Source: a virus. Taken from it: a stretch of 64,000 nucleotides of DNA. The notes beneath the pieces are model-generated. The model made no database searches. It had not been told where the DNA came from and was given only the letters and a program-made list of their open reading frames with translations. Where the stretch lies: positions 36,505-100,504 of IMG/VR virus record IMGVR_UViG_3300027668_000010; one strand, given 5' to 3'. A program made the position numbers and the translations under genes. Below are positions 8,721 through 18,111 of the stretch, one piece after another; position 1 is the first letter of the stretch, and each line of letters opens with the position of its first letter.

Positions 8721-8751
8721 TTGTTAGTTTAGAATAAAAGTCGTATATTTA
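8721..8751 (+). promoter_or_regulatory. weaker Bacteroidota-type promoter
   Basis: TATATTTA at 8744 is preceded 21-23 nt upstream by TTG followed by T instead of GG. It drives the helicase-nrd segment. Confidence 0.55.
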
Positions 8752-8771
8752 CAAAGTACTAATAAAAAACT

Positions 8772-10130
8772 ATGGATACATTCGGGCAGAAATTTGGGAC
8801 TAGCTTTCAAATAAAAATAATATCAGCGTTATTATCTGATAGAATATTCCTACAAACGGTATATGATATCTTAAAGCCTGAGGCGTTCGATTCGGAGGCT
8901 AATGAGTGGTTAGTAAAGATAATACTAAAACATTTTGATGAATTTTCCAAATTACCCACCTTAGATGTATTCAAAGTTGAAATAGATAAGGTACAAAGGG
9001 ATGTACTAAAACAAACGGTTTTAGATAACTTAAAGCAAGTTTGGAATAAGTTAGAATCTGATGATTTAGAGTATGTTAAGGAACAAACGTTGGAGTTTTG
9101 TAAAAACCAAAACTTTAAGGGTGCTATCTTAGAATCTGTTCAATTACTTGAAGAAGGTAAGTTTGATGTTATCAAAGAAAAGATTGATAACGCTATGAAA
9201 TCAGGTCAAGATACTGATATCGGACATGAGTACAAAGCTGATGTTAAACAAAGGTATGAAGAAAACATTAGAAATGTTATTCCGACTGGATGGGATGTTG
9301 TTGATGAATTAGTTGATGGTGGGTTTGGAAAGGGTGAACTTATACTATTTGCGGCACCTCCGGGTATTGGTAAATCTTGGGCATTAATTAATGTTGGGAT
9401 GGCAGCTGTAAAAGCTGGTAAAACTGTGGTTCATTATACATTAGAGTTAAACGAAGGTTATGTAGGTCAGAGATATGATGCTATACTAACAGGTACAGCA
9501 GTACCTAACCTAAAATATAACATCGAAGAAGTAGAACGACAGGTTTCTAATTTATCAGGTGAATTGATAGTTAAGTATTGGCCTACTAAATCTGCTGGAT
9601 TGAACGCAATAAGAGCGAGTCTTGATAAATTAACATTGCAGGGTAAGAAACCTGATGTGATAATTTGTGATTACGCAGATTTATTATTGGGTAATAGTAG
9701 AAAAGAACGACACGAAGAGTTGGAAGAGTTAGTAGAAGGATTACGAGGTATTGCTGGTGAATATGAATGTCCGTTATATACAGCATCACAAATTAATCGA
9801 AGTGGAGCAGATGCAGATGTTATTACAGGCACATCAATAGCAGGTTCATTCTCAAAATTGATGACTGCTGATTTTGTGGTATCATTGAGTAGAAAGATTG
9901 AAGATAAATTAGCAGGAACGGGTCGATGGCACGTAATTAAAAACAGATTTGGGCCAGATGGAATGACTCTACCATCTAAAGCAAATATGAGTAATGGTAG
10001 GATGGATATTTATTCAGATGATAGCATTGATGGTAAAAAAACTCAAAGTGATATGAATAAAGGTGAATCATTAGTTCGTAAGAATTTATTACAAAAATAC
10101 AACGAATTAAAAACAGATACCGATTTTTAA
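8772..10130 (+). CDS. 41: replicative DNA helicase, DnaB/gp41 type
   Basis: The 452-residue protein has an N-terminal helical domain and a RecA-fold C-terminal domain. Walker A APPGIGKS spans 195-202, VIICDYADLL is Walker B, and YTASQINRSG and the downstream Arg/Lys-rich segment fit the H3/H4 region. It would unwind DNA at the fork as a hexamer and recruit primase. No primase (gp61-like) gene is visible in the window. Confidence 0.9.
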   Translation: MDTFGQKFGTSFQIKIISALLSDRIFLQTVYDILKPEAFDSEANEWLVKIILKHFDEFSKLPTLDVFKVEIDKVQRDVLKQTVLDNLKQVWNKLESDDLEYVKEQTLEFCKNQNFKGAILESVQLLEEGKFDVIKEKIDNAMKSGQDTDIGHEYKADVKQRYEENIRNVIPTGWDVVDELVDGGFGKGELILFAAPPGIGKSWALINVGMAAVKAGKTVVHYTLELNEGYVGQRYDAILTGTAVPNLKYNIEEVERQVSNLSGELIVKYWPTKSAGLNAIRASLDKLTLQGKKPDVIICDYADLLLGNSRKERHEELEELVEGLRGIAGEYECPLYTASQINRSGADADVITGTSIAGSFSKLMTADFVVSLSRKIEDKLAGTGRWHVIKNRFGPDGMTLPSKANMSNGRMDIYSDDSIDGKKTQSDMNKGESLVRKNLLQKYNELKTDTDF

Positions 10131-10185
10131 TCTATATTTATTATCACCCCAAATAAGTTAAATTAACAAAATTAAAAGGAAAAGA

Positions 10186-11178
10186 ATGGCATTATTTAAA
10201 GAAAGAATGGAGTATAAACCATTCGAATATCCAGAGTATTATACCGAAGGTTGGTTGAAGCAAGCACAAGCATTTTGGTTACATACTGAGATACCAATGC
10301 AAGGTGATATTAAAGATTGGAATGAAAATTTAACTAAAGAGGAAAAGAATTTAGTTGGTAATATTCTTTTAGGATTTTCACAAACAGAATGTGCAGTATC
10401 CGATTATTGGACTACTATGGTTACTAAGTGGTTTCCAAAGCACGAAATTAAACAAATGGCTATGATGTTCGGTTCGCAAGAAACAATTCATGCAACTGCA
10501 TATTCATACCTAAACGAATCTTTAGGATTAGAAGATTTTGAAGCATTCCTACACGAACCTGCAATAGCAGAGAAGTTTGATTTTCTAACATCTACTACAT
10601 CCGAATGGACACATACGGATTTACAAACAAATCCTATAGCACGAAAAGAAGTAGCCAGGTCATTAGCAATATTCTCAGCATTCGCCGAAGGGGTATCTTT
10701 ATATAGTTCTTTCGCAGTTCTATATAGTTTTCAAATGAGAAATCTTTTAAAAGGTATTGGACAGCAAATGAAATGGAGTGTAAGAGATGAATCTTTACAT
10801 TCGAAGATGGGTTGTCAGTTATTCAGAGAAATGTGTAATGAATATCCTGAACTTTTTGAAGAAGTTAAGGATGATGTGCATGAAGCAGCAAAACATATGA
10901 TAGAAATGGAACATAAGTTCATTGATATGATATTTGAGCAGGGTGATTTAGAAAACTTAAAATCATCTGATTTAAAAGAGTTTATCTCAAAAAGAGGTAA
11001 TGAAAAGTTAAAAGAATTAGGATACGAACCTACATTTGAATTTAATGATAAGAAAGCATCTAATTTAGATTGGTTTTATCATCTTACCGGGGGAATAACC
11101 CACACCGATTTCTTCGCAGTAAGACCAACTGATTATGCAAAGGCTGGTGAAGGTGAAGATTTTAGTGATATGTGGTAA
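10186..11178 (+). CDS. nrdB: ribonucleotide reductase class I, small (beta) subunit
   Basis: The di-iron/radical signature ETIHATAY (Glu99, His102, Tyr106) fits the E-x2-H-x3-Y pattern. A second set is the Glu of FAEGVS and the Glu and His of RDESLH. The 330-residue length is normal. It supplies the tyrosyl radical for reduction of ribonucleotides by the NrdA subunit two genes downstream. Only the mazG-like gene lies between, so the operon couples dNTP production to replication. Confidence 0.93.
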   Translation: MALFKERMEYKPFEYPEYYTEGWLKQAQAFWLHTEIPMQGDIKDWNENLTKEEKNLVGNILLGFSQTECAVSDYWTTMVTKWFPKHEIKQMAMMFGSQETIHATAYSYLNESLGLEDFEAFLHEPAIAEKFDFLTSTTSEWTHTDLQTNPIARKEVARSLAIFSAFAEGVSLYSSFAVLYSFQMRNLLKGIGQQMKWSVRDESLHSKMGCQLFREMCNEYPELFEEVKDDVHEAAKHMIEMEHKFIDMIFEQGDLENLKSSDLKEFISKRGNEKLKELGYEPTFEFNDKKASNLDWFYHLTGGITHTDFFAVRPTDYAKAGEGEDFSDMW

Positions 11179-11199
11179 TAATAAAAAAAAGAATAAGTT

Positions 11200-11499
11200 A
11201 TGGAATTTAATGAATTAATTACAAACGTAATAGGGTGGGCTGAAGATAAAGATATCTTAAAAGCTGAAAACGCACCTAAACAAATGTTAAAAGTTGTAGA
11301 AGAAGTTGGAGAAACTGCTGGGGCTTTACTTAAAAACAATAGGGATGAATTGATAGATGGTATTGGTGATTCCTTTGTAACATTGATTATATTATCAATG
11401 CAGTTAGGAGTACATCCATCCGAATGTTTAGAAGCGGCTTGGAATGAAATAAAAGACCGTAAAGGTGAAACTAAAAATGGGGTATTCATAAAAGAATGA
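11200..11499 (+). CDS. MazG-like nucleotide pyrophosphohydrolase
   Basis: The 99-residue all-alpha protein has the two metal-binding patches of the MazG/dUTPase-like NTP-PPase fold: KVVEEVGETAG (EExxE) and DGIGDSFVTL (ExxD-like). Phage MazG-type enzymes hydrolyse (d)NTPs and may tune nucleotide or alarmone pools. The position between nrdB and nrdA supports a nucleotide role. It overlaps nrdA by four bases (ATGA). Confidence 0.8.
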   Translation: MEFNELITNVIGWAEDKDILKAENAPKQMLKVVEEVGETAGALLKNNRDELIDGIGDSFVTLIILSMQLGVHPSECLEAAWNEIKDRKGETKNGVFIKE

Positions 11500-13268
11500 A
11501 AAATCACGGAGAAGAATTAGGATGGGAGTTGGATGTCGATTTCCCATCATGGGCAAATACAGAAATATATGTTAAAACAATTAGTAAAGGTTACCTTTTG
11601 GAAGGAGAAACTCCGAAAGATGCGTATTGGCGTGTCGCTACTAAAGTCGCCCGCCGTTTGGAACGGGGTGATATGGCCTCTAAGTTTTTTGATTATATTT
11701 GGCGTGGTTGGCTTAATCTTGCTACTCCCGTTTTATCTAATACGGGTACTGATAGGGGTTTGCCGATATCTTGTTTTGGAGTTGATGTTGGTGATTCGAT
11801 TCAAGAAATCGGAACCAAAAACTTAGAAATGATGCTACTCGCCAAAAGTGGTGGTGGTGTTGGGTTCGGTATGAATATGATTAGACCCGCTGGTAGTAAA
11901 ATCAATCAAAATGGAACATCAGATGGTGTAGTGCCATTTGCTAAGATATTTGATTCAACTATTATAGCTACCAATCAAGGTTCAGTTCGTAGAGGTGCTG
12001 CATCAGTAAACTTAAACATAGAACATGGTGATTTTGATGAATGGATTGATATTCGTGAACCAAAGGGTGATGTAAACAGACAATGTTTAAATTTACATCA
12101 ATGTGTAGTTGTTGGTGATAAGTTCATGCGACAATTAGAAGATGGAGATGCTGAAGCCCGTAGAAAGTGGAGTAAAGTAATTCAGAAACGTAAAGCAACT
12201 GGTGAACCTTATATTATGTATAAAGGTAATATCAATAAAGCAAATCCAGAAGCATATAAACATAATGGATTAAAAGTTCATATGACAAACATATGTTCTG
12301 AGATTACATTACATACAGATGAGAATCATTCATTCGTATGTTGTTTATCTTCTCTTAACCTTTCAAAATACGATGAGTGGAAAGATACAGATTTAATTTA
12401 TACAGCAACTTGGTTTTTAGATGGTGTATTAGATGAGTTTATTCAAAAAGCAAAAAATATGCGTGGTTTTGAAAACTCAGTACGTTCTGCTGAAAAGGGT
12501 AGAGCATTAGGATTAGGTGTATTAGGATGGCATACTTACTTACAACAAAGAGGTATTCCATTTGATTCATTAACCGCACAATTTGAAACTCGTAAAATAT
12601 TCTCTCAAATGAAGATTGAATCTGAAAGAGCAAGTAGAGATATGGCAGATGTTTACGGAGAACCACTATGGTGTGTTGGTACTGGGTTGAGAAATACTCA
12701 CCTAAGAGCAATTGCACCAACGGTATCTAACTCTAAATTAAGTGGTAACGTTTCTCCAGGTATTGAACCTTGGGCAGCAAATGTATTTACTGAACAAACT
12801 TCAAAAGGTACGTTTATTAGAAAAAACAGAGAATTAGAAAAAGTTCTTCGTAAAGCTGGAATCAACACCAAAGATACTTGGGATAAGATACTTGCTGATG
12901 GTGGTAGTATTCAGGATATAGCTGAATTAGATAATTGGTTATATTGTGATAATAAACTTACAAATATATCAGAAGTAGGTGAAGGTATTGAGTGTGATAA
13001 GGTAAAGGATGTATTTAAAACCTTTAAGGAAATCAATCAATTAGAATTGGTTAGACAAGCTGGTATTAGACAACAATATATCGACCAATCAGTATCATTG
13101 AACTTAGCATTCCCATCTGAGGCAACTCCGAAATGGCTTAATCTCGTACACATGGAAGCGTGGAAGCAAGGTGTAAAAACACTTTACTATACGAGAACCG
13201 AATCAGTACTTAGAGGTGATATAGCACAAAAGGCAATGGATGCAGACTGTATAAGTTGTGACGGATAG
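11496..13268 (+). CDS. nrdA: ribonucleotide reductase class I, large (alpha) subunit
   Basis: Active-site features are present: PISCF (first redox Cys), NICSEITLHTDE (Asn, thiyl Cys and Glu of the catalytic triad), SFVCCLSSLNLS (second redox Cys) and YYTRTES (the radical-transfer tyrosine pair). The C-terminus ends CISCDG, matching the swinging cysteine pair. At 590 aa it is shorter than cellular NrdA and lacks the N-terminal ATP-cone, so allosteric activity control is probably absent. A thioredoxin gene follows. Confidence 0.93.
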   Translation: MKNHGEELGWELDVDFPSWANTEIYVKTISKGYLLEGETPKDAYWRVATKVARRLERGDMASKFFDYIWRGWLNLATPVLSNTGTDRGLPISCFGVDVGDSIQEIGTKNLEMMLLAKSGGGVGFGMNMIRPAGSKINQNGTSDGVVPFAKIFDSTIIATNQGSVRRGAASVNLNIEHGDFDEWIDIREPKGDVNRQCLNLHQCVVVGDKFMRQLEDGDAEARRKWSKVIQKRKATGEPYIMYKGNINKANPEAYKHNGLKVHMTNICSEITLHTDENHSFVCCLSSLNLSKYDEWKDTDLIYTATWFLDGVLDEFIQKAKNMRGFENSVRSAEKGRALGLGVLGWHTYLQQRGIPFDSLTAQFETRKIFSQMKIESERASRDMADVYGEPLWCVGTGLRNTHLRAIAPTVSNSKLSGNVSPGIEPWAANVFTEQTSKGTFIRKNRELEKVLRKAGINTKDTWDKILADGGSIQDIAELDNWLYCDNKLTNISEVGEGIECDKVKDVFKTFKEINQLELVRQAGIRQQYIDQSVSLNLAFPSEATPKWLNLVHMEAWKQGVKTLYYTRTESVLRGDIAQKAMDADCISCDG

Positions 13269-13276
13269 AAGATAGT

Positions 13277-13352
13277 GTGGTCTAACGACCACCTTTAGGA
13301 CCGTTACTCGTAACGGACGAGATGGGGAGATTCGCTACCTCCCCATTTCATT
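13277..13352 (+). terminator. three tandem hairpins ending in a rho-independent terminator
   Basis: GTGGTC/GACCAC (13277-13292), CCGTTA/TAACGG (13301-13316) and ATGGGGAG/CTCCCCAT (13322-13346) are perfect stems in a row. The last is followed by a T-rich run. They close the nrd operon. Confidence 0.75.
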
Positions 13353-13379
13353 TTTGATAACAATTAAAATAAAAGCATT

Positions 13380-13619
13380 ATGAAATATTTATACTTCTCA
13401 GCAGCTTGGTGTGGCCCATGCAAAACATTAGCACCGATTATGGCTCAAGTAGGCCAATCAGTATCAGTTCAAAAAATCGATGTGGATTCACAATCAGCAT
13501 TAGCATCACAATACAACGTTAGGAATGTACCAACTGTGATATTAATAAATGGGTCAACTGAAGTAAAAAGATTCGTTGGGATTCAGTCAAAAGAAACTTA
13601 TATAAATGCCGCAAGATAA
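13380..13619 (+). CDS. thioredoxin
   Basis: This compact 79-residue thioredoxin has the active site WCGPC (Cys11, Cys14) and the cis-proline segment NVPT. It probably reduces the phage ribonucleotide reductase encoded immediately upstream. The size is similar to other short phage thioredoxins and glutaredoxins. It lies beyond the terminator hairpins, so it may be read through at a lower level. Confidence 0.9.
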   Translation: MKYLYFSAAWCGPCKTLAPIMAQVGQSVSVQKIDVDSQSALASQYNVRNVPTVILINGSTEVKRFVGIQSKETYINAAR

Positions 13620-13620
13620 A

Positions 13621-13652
13621 TTAGGAAATTCCAAAAAAAAGTTGTATATTTA
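13621..13652 (+). promoter_or_regulatory. Bacteroidota-type phage promoter
   Basis: TTAGGAAATTCC with TATATTTA at 13645 and 21-nt spacing. It directly follows the thioredoxin stop and drives the HTH and Mom-like genes. Confidence 0.7.
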
Positions 13653-13677
13653 CAATAAGAAACAGTTACGAAAGAAA

Positions 13678-13881
13678 ATGGCACTACGAGGGGAATCACA
13701 TCCAGCACATAAGCTTACGGAAGAGCAGGTTACATCTATTAGAACCCTATATAAAATAGGACACCGAAACATCAAAGTTTTGGCGAGAAATAATGGAGTA
13801 TCACCAGCTAACATCCGTAGGATTGTAAAGGGTGAGACTTGGAGACATTTATTGCACGGAAAATTCAATGATTATCAATAA
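13678..13881 (+). CDS. small HTH protein, 67 aa
   Basis: The start is the first ATG after the promoter, since the longer open frame runs through the promoter. The sequence HKLTEEQVTSIRTLYKIG...IKVLARNNGVSPANIRRIVKG.TWRHL is a helix-turn-helix of the type seen in NUMOD/resolvase-like DNA-binding modules. Here it stands alone without a nuclease domain. It could regulate the Mom-like gene six bases downstream (inference from proximity). Confidence 0.65.
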   Translation: MALRGESHPAHKLTEEQVTSIRTLYKIGHRNIKVLARNNGVSPANIRRIVKGETWRHLLHGKFNDYQ

Positions 13882-13887
13882 TCAGTT

Positions 13888-14691
13888 ATGAAAGAAGAAG
13901 GTAAACATTACGTTGATGCATCTAAGGTGAGTGTAGCTCCAATTGCTAAATCTATCGCTAAAGATATGATTATCAAAAAACACTATACTCATGCATGGAC
14001 TGCATGTAGGTATTCATTAGGTATATACCATACATTAGATGAAAAAGATGTATTTGGAAACGACCAGCAATTAGTTGGAGTTGCTGTATACGGATTCCCG
14101 GTCGGAGCAAGAGCACCCACATCAGTATGTGATGGTTTAACAAAAGATAATATCTTAGAACTTACTCGATTATATGTAGATGATGGGTTCGGTTCAAATA
14201 TAGAGAGCTGTGCATTAGGTAAAACTTTCCAATGGATAAAGGATAATGATAAAAATATCAAAGTGTTACTCAGTTATGCTAATAATGGTGAAGGACACGT
14301 TGGTGGTATTTACAAAGCAACCAATTGGATTTATCAAGGATTAAACACCGATTACGCATTGATGGCAAACTGGGGTATATCCCTAACCAAAGACCCATAT
14401 GATTGGATTCATAGTAGAACTGTTTATAATAATTGGGGTAGTGGTAACTTAGAACATCTTCGTAGAGAGATTGGTAAGGAAGGTCATACTGAGTTTTGGA
14501 GAAGAGAAGAACCACCTAAACATAGGTACATTCAGATACTTGCTACCAATAAAAAAGAAAAGAAGGATTTATTCAAAAGGTTAAAGCATGAAATCAAACC
14601 TTATCCTAAAGAATTAAATGATTACAACACCGAAGTTGTAACACATACCACTTATGCGCCTGAAGAGAGTAATGATATCAATTTTTGGTAA
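13888..14691 (+). CDS. Mom-like DNA modification protein (GNAT fold)
   Basis: The 267-residue protein resembles the Mom family: KKHYTHAWTACRYSLGIY near the N-terminus, GVAVYGFPVG, ELTRLYVDDGFGSNIESC.LGKTFQWI and LLSYANNGEGHVGGIYKATNWIYQG. Phage Mu Mom converts adenine to N6-methylcarbamoyl-adenine and blocks host restriction. This homologue would protect phage DNA in the same way, although the exact modification here is unknown. A small HTH gene lies just upstream. Confidence 0.8.
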   Translation: MKEEGKHYVDASKVSVAPIAKSIAKDMIIKKHYTHAWTACRYSLGIYHTLDEKDVFGNDQQLVGVAVYGFPVGARAPTSVCDGLTKDNILELTRLYVDDGFGSNIESCALGKTFQWIKDNDKNIKVLLSYANNGEGHVGGIYKATNWIYQGLNTDYALMANWGISLTKDPYDWIHSRTVYNNWGSGNLEHLRREIGKEGHTEFWRREEPPKHRYIQILATNKKEKKDLFKRLKHEIKPYPKELNDYNTEVVTHTTYAPEESNDINFW

Positions 14692-14724
14692 TTGTTAATA
14701 ACTTTTCAAAAAAAATACAAAATA

Positions 14725-14756
14725 TTAGGATATACGGAAACGAATTCGTATATTTG
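14725..14756 (+). promoter_or_regulatory. replication-type phage promoter
   Basis: TTAGGATATACGGAAAC followed by TATATTTG at 14749. It is nearly identical to the promoters at 17294 and 20284 and drives the DNA polymerase. Confidence 0.8.
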
Positions 14757-14776
14757 TTAAAATTAAAAACACATAA

Positions 14777-17293
14777 ATGTATCAAAATGTATATTATGAA
14801 AAACAAGCAGGAGTTATCCATTGTTGGGATGATTCTCGTGGATATTTTACAAAGAAGTATAGGAATTATGCTTATGTAGAAGATGGTAATGGTTCATACC
14901 AATCAATCTATGGTGAACGCTTAAAGAAAATCAATTATTGGAAGCATGAGGATAATCTGAAATTATATGAATCTGATGTAAATGAGGTAACTCGATTCTT
15001 GATTGATGAGTATGGTGATTCTGATGAGGTATCAGAGGGTAACGTTGTACTAACGTTTGACATTGAGGTAGAAATGAACTCAGGCCTACCTGATATTACG
15101 GAAGCTAAGAATGCAATGACTTCGGTAGCATTCCATGATTCAGCAACAAAAGATTATCACGTATATGTTATAAACGATGGTGATGAGATAAACAAAACTA
15201 TCAAAGGTGCTATGGTTCGTTCTTTCCGAAGTGAGGAAGATATGCTAATGGCATTCTTAACCAAATGGGAAGAGATTTCACCTACAATCATAACAGGTTG
15301 GAATATTGATTTCTTTGATGTGACTTATCTTTATAATCGAATGAATCGTTTATTGGGAACTAAAAACGCAAATAGATTATCCCCAATACAAAAGGTTCAT
15401 TGGAATAAATACAGACAACGTTATATCATAGCCGGTGTATCTGCATTAGATTATATGGCTCTATTTAAAAACTTTACATATACAGAACATCCAAATTATA
15501 GATTGGATACTATTGCTCGTATGACATTGGGTAGAGGTAAGATTGAATACGAAGGAAACCTCGACCAATTATTCAGAGATGATTTGGAAAAATTCATTGA
15601 GTATAACTTAGTGGATGTTGAATTGATTGTTGATATGGATAAGAAATTACAGTATATCGATTTGGCTAGAGCAATCTGCCATACAGGACACGTATTCTAT
15701 GAAGATTTTATATTCTCATCAAAATGGTTAGAAGGGGCGATATTAACATTCCTACGAAGAAGTAGTCGTATAGCTCCAGATAGACCTCACAGAAGAAATA
15801 AGAACGATGATGGAAGTGATGCAGAAGGTAAGTTTCAAGGAGCATATGTAAAAGAACCAAAACCTGGTCTTTATAAGTGGGTGTATGATTTAGATTTAAC
15901 ATCACTATACCCATCTATTATTATGACAATTAACATTTCCCCTGAAACAAAGGTTGGTAAGGTAAAAGGATACTCCGTTGAAGAACATATGAAATCTGCT
16001 ATTGATGAATACATCATTGTAGATGATAACGGTAAAGACTACCCATCAATGGATAAAGACAAGTTCGAAGATTTCGCTAAAAAGATGGATTTATCAGTAG
16101 CATCGAATGGTGTGTTATATAAGCAAGATTCCGTAGGTGTAATACCTGAGATTCTTAATGTATGGTTCGATAAGAGGGTTAAGTATAAAGACGAGATGAA
16201 AACGCATGGTAAAGCTGGGAATGATGAATTATACAAATTCTATCATCAAAGGCAGTTAGTTCAGAAGATTATGTTAAATTCACTTTATGGAGTATTAGGG
16301 CTACCTGCTTTTAGATTCTATGATGTGGATAATGCAGAAGCAGTTACACTTACAGGTCAGACTGTAATTAAAACTACTGAGATGATAGCTAATAGTTATT
16401 ATAGTAAAATCACAGGTGAGAATAAGGATTATAACATTTATGTTGATACGGATTCAGTATTTTATCAGGCAGCTCCATTAGTGAAAGCTAGAAACCCCGA
16501 AATTGATGAAAGTGATGATGCACAAATGATACCTGCGATACTGCAAGTAGCACAAGAGGTTGAGGCTCACATCAATGCAACGTATGATACGATGTCAAAA
16601 AAGTTATTCAACGTAATTAATCATCGGTTCGATATAAAACAGGAGACTATCGCAAAAGGTGGTTTTTGGGTATCAAAGAAACGATACGCACAATGGATTA
16701 TCAATGATAATACTGTGGATTGTGATAAATTAGATGTTAAGGGATTGGATGTAAAACGTAGTTCATTTCCAACATACTTTAAAGAGGTAATGTCAACTGT
16801 ATTATGGGATATTCTAAAGGATGAGGATAAGATGAAGTTGGACCAGAAGATTTTAGATTATAAGGATGACATGCCTAAAAGAAACTTTATCGATATTGCT
16901 AAGAATTCAGCAGTAAAGGGTATGAGTAAGTATTCTACTAAAACGCAAGTACTTGGTGAATTTATGAAAGGTACTCCAGCGCATGTTAAAGCAGCACTTA
17001 CTTACAATCAATTATTGAAGTATTACAAAACCGCTTTCAAATACGAACCAATGAAAGATGGTGATAAGATAAAGTATGTGTATTTGAAGAATAACCCATT
17101 AGGATTAGAAACAGTTGGATTGACTGGGTATAACGACCCAAAAGAGATATTGGATTTAGTAGAAGAGTATATTGATTACAATAAACTATGGGAACGTGAG
17201 TTAAAGAATAAGTTAGATGATTTCTATTCAGCGATGAATTGGGAGAACCCAAATCCAAACTTAGAGAATATAGGAAAATTCTTTTCGTTTTAA
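14777..17293 (+). CDS. 43: family-B replicative DNA polymerase (gp43-like)
   Basis: The 838-residue polymerase has exonuclease motif FDIEVEMNSG, polymerase motif A DLTSLYPSII, motif B KIMLNSLYGVLG and motif C YVDTDS (Asp 557, Asp 559). It is a full-length proofreading replicase of T4 gp43 type that would work with the clamp and clamp loader encoded next. It has its own promoter and a short A-rich leader. Confidence 0.96.
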   Translation: MYQNVYYEKQAGVIHCWDDSRGYFTKKYRNYAYVEDGNGSYQSIYGERLKKINYWKHEDNLKLYESDVNEVTRFLIDEYGDSDEVSEGNVVLTFDIEVEMNSGLPDITEAKNAMTSVAFHDSATKDYHVYVINDGDEINKTIKGAMVRSFRSEEDMLMAFLTKWEEISPTIITGWNIDFFDVTYLYNRMNRLLGTKNANRLSPIQKVHWNKYRQRYIIAGVSALDYMALFKNFTYTEHPNYRLDTIARMTLGRGKIEYEGNLDQLFRDDLEKFIEYNLVDVELIVDMDKKLQYIDLARAICHTGHVFYEDFIFSSKWLEGAILTFLRRSSRIAPDRPHRRNKNDDGSDAEGKFQGAYVKEPKPGLYKWVYDLDLTSLYPSIIMTINISPETKVGKVKGYSVEEHMKSAIDEYIIVDDNGKDYPSMDKDKFEDFAKKMDLSVASNGVLYKQDSVGVIPEILNVWFDKRVKYKDEMKTHGKAGNDELYKFYHQRQLVQKIMLNSLYGVLGLPAFRFYDVDNAEAVTLTGQTVIKTTEMIANSYYSKITGENKDYNIYVDTDSVFYQAAPLVKARNPEIDESDDAQMIPAILQVAQEVEAHINATYDTMSKKLFNVINHRFDIKQETIAKGGFWVSKKRYAQWIINDNTVDCDKLDVKGLDVKRSSFPTYFKEVMSTVLWDILKDEDKMKLDQKILDYKDDMPKRNFIDIAKNSAVKGMSKYSTKTQVLGEFMKGTPAHVKAALTYNQLLKYYKTAFKYEPMKDGDKIKYVYLKNNPLGLETVGLTGYNDPKEILDLVEEYIDYNKLWERELKNKLDDFYSAMNWENPNPNLENIGKFFSF

Positions 17294-17325
17294 TTAGGAT
17301 ATATGGAAAAGAATTCGTATATTAG
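17294..17325 (+). promoter_or_regulatory. replication-type phage promoter
   Basis: TTAGGATATATGGAAAAG followed by TATATTAG at 17318 with 21-nt spacing. It drives the sliding clamp. Confidence 0.75.
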
Positions 17326-17357
17326 TATAAATAAATAATAAATAGTAAATTTAAAGC

Positions 17358-18053
17358 ATGAAAAAAGCATCAATTGAACAATTCGTCAATCGTTACAACT
17401 TAGGTGGTGAGGTTGAATCAGTAAAAATTGAATCTACAGATGATTCAATGAAAGTAAGTTTTATCTCAGATGATAAAACTCTATTAGGTACAGTAGAATC
17501 CGCAGAGAAGGATTTCCCAAATGGTGAATTTGGTATCTATACAACATCTCAAATGAAAGCACTATTAGGTGTAGTAGAATCAAACGTAGACGTAGGAGCA
17601 GAAGATTCGTATCTTACGTTTTCGGATAAAGGTACATCAGTAAACTATATGTTGGCTGATTTATCAGTTATTCCAGTAGTTCCAGATTTAAAGCAAGTAC
17701 CACCATTCGATTCTGAAATTACTTTAGATGATGAATTTACAAATAGATTCATTAAATCTAAAGGAGCACTTAACGAATCAGATACATTTACATTTACTTG
17801 TACTGGCGGTAAAGGTGAGGTTGTATTAGGTTATTCAACTATTAATACAAACAGAATCTCTATGACAGTTGAGTGTAAATGTGATACGGATATAAAACCT
17901 ATTTCGTTTTCAGCAAAATATCTAAAAGAGATACTAATGGCGAACAAAGGTTCTAAATCAGCAACTCTTAAAATAGCATCAGCTGGATTAGCACATGTTA
18001 AGTTCGAACGAGATGGTTTAGTTTCCAATTATTTTCTCGTAGAAATTAAGTAG
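17358..18053 (+). CDS. 45: sliding clamp (gp45-like)
   Basis: The 231-residue protein lies between the polymerase and clamp-loader genes, at the size of T4 gp45. Its beta-rich sequence (SEKDFPNGEFGIYTTSQMKALLG, FSAKYLKEILMANKG) fits the repeated clamp fold. The KEILMANKG segment resembles clamp C-terminal repeats. It would tether the polymerase to DNA as a trimer. The individual match is weak, but context is strong. Confidence 0.85.
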   Translation: MKKASIEQFVNRYNLGGEVESVKIESTDDSMKVSFISDDKTLLGTVESAEKDFPNGEFGIYTTSQMKALLGVVESNVDVGAEDSYLTFSDKGTSVNYMLADLSVIPVVPDLKQVPPFDSEITLDDEFTNRFIKSKGALNESDTFTFTCTGGKGEVVLGYSTINTNRISMTVECKCDTDIKPISFSAKYLKEILMANKGSKSATLKIASAGLAHVKFERDGLVSNYFLVEIK

Positions 18054-18054
18054 T

Positions 18055-18085
18055 TTGGTAAAACCAATTCTTTTTCGTATATTTA
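18055..18085 (+). promoter_or_regulatory. Bacteroidota-type phage promoter
   Basis: TTTGGTAAAACCAA with TATATTTA at 18078 and 21-nt spacing. It drives the DruA-like gene. Confidence 0.75.
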
Positions 18086-18111
18086 CAAATAATAATTAAA
18101 AACAATTAAGT

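Noticed and set aside
11133-11507. 124-aa frame on the minus strand opposite the mazG-like gene
   Set aside because: It mirrors a well-supported gene, and no minus-strand promoter or other minus-strand gene is present in the window.
11533-11826. 97-aa plus-strand frame inside nrdA
   Set aside because: It lies in a different frame of the strongly supported nrdA gene and shows no family pattern.
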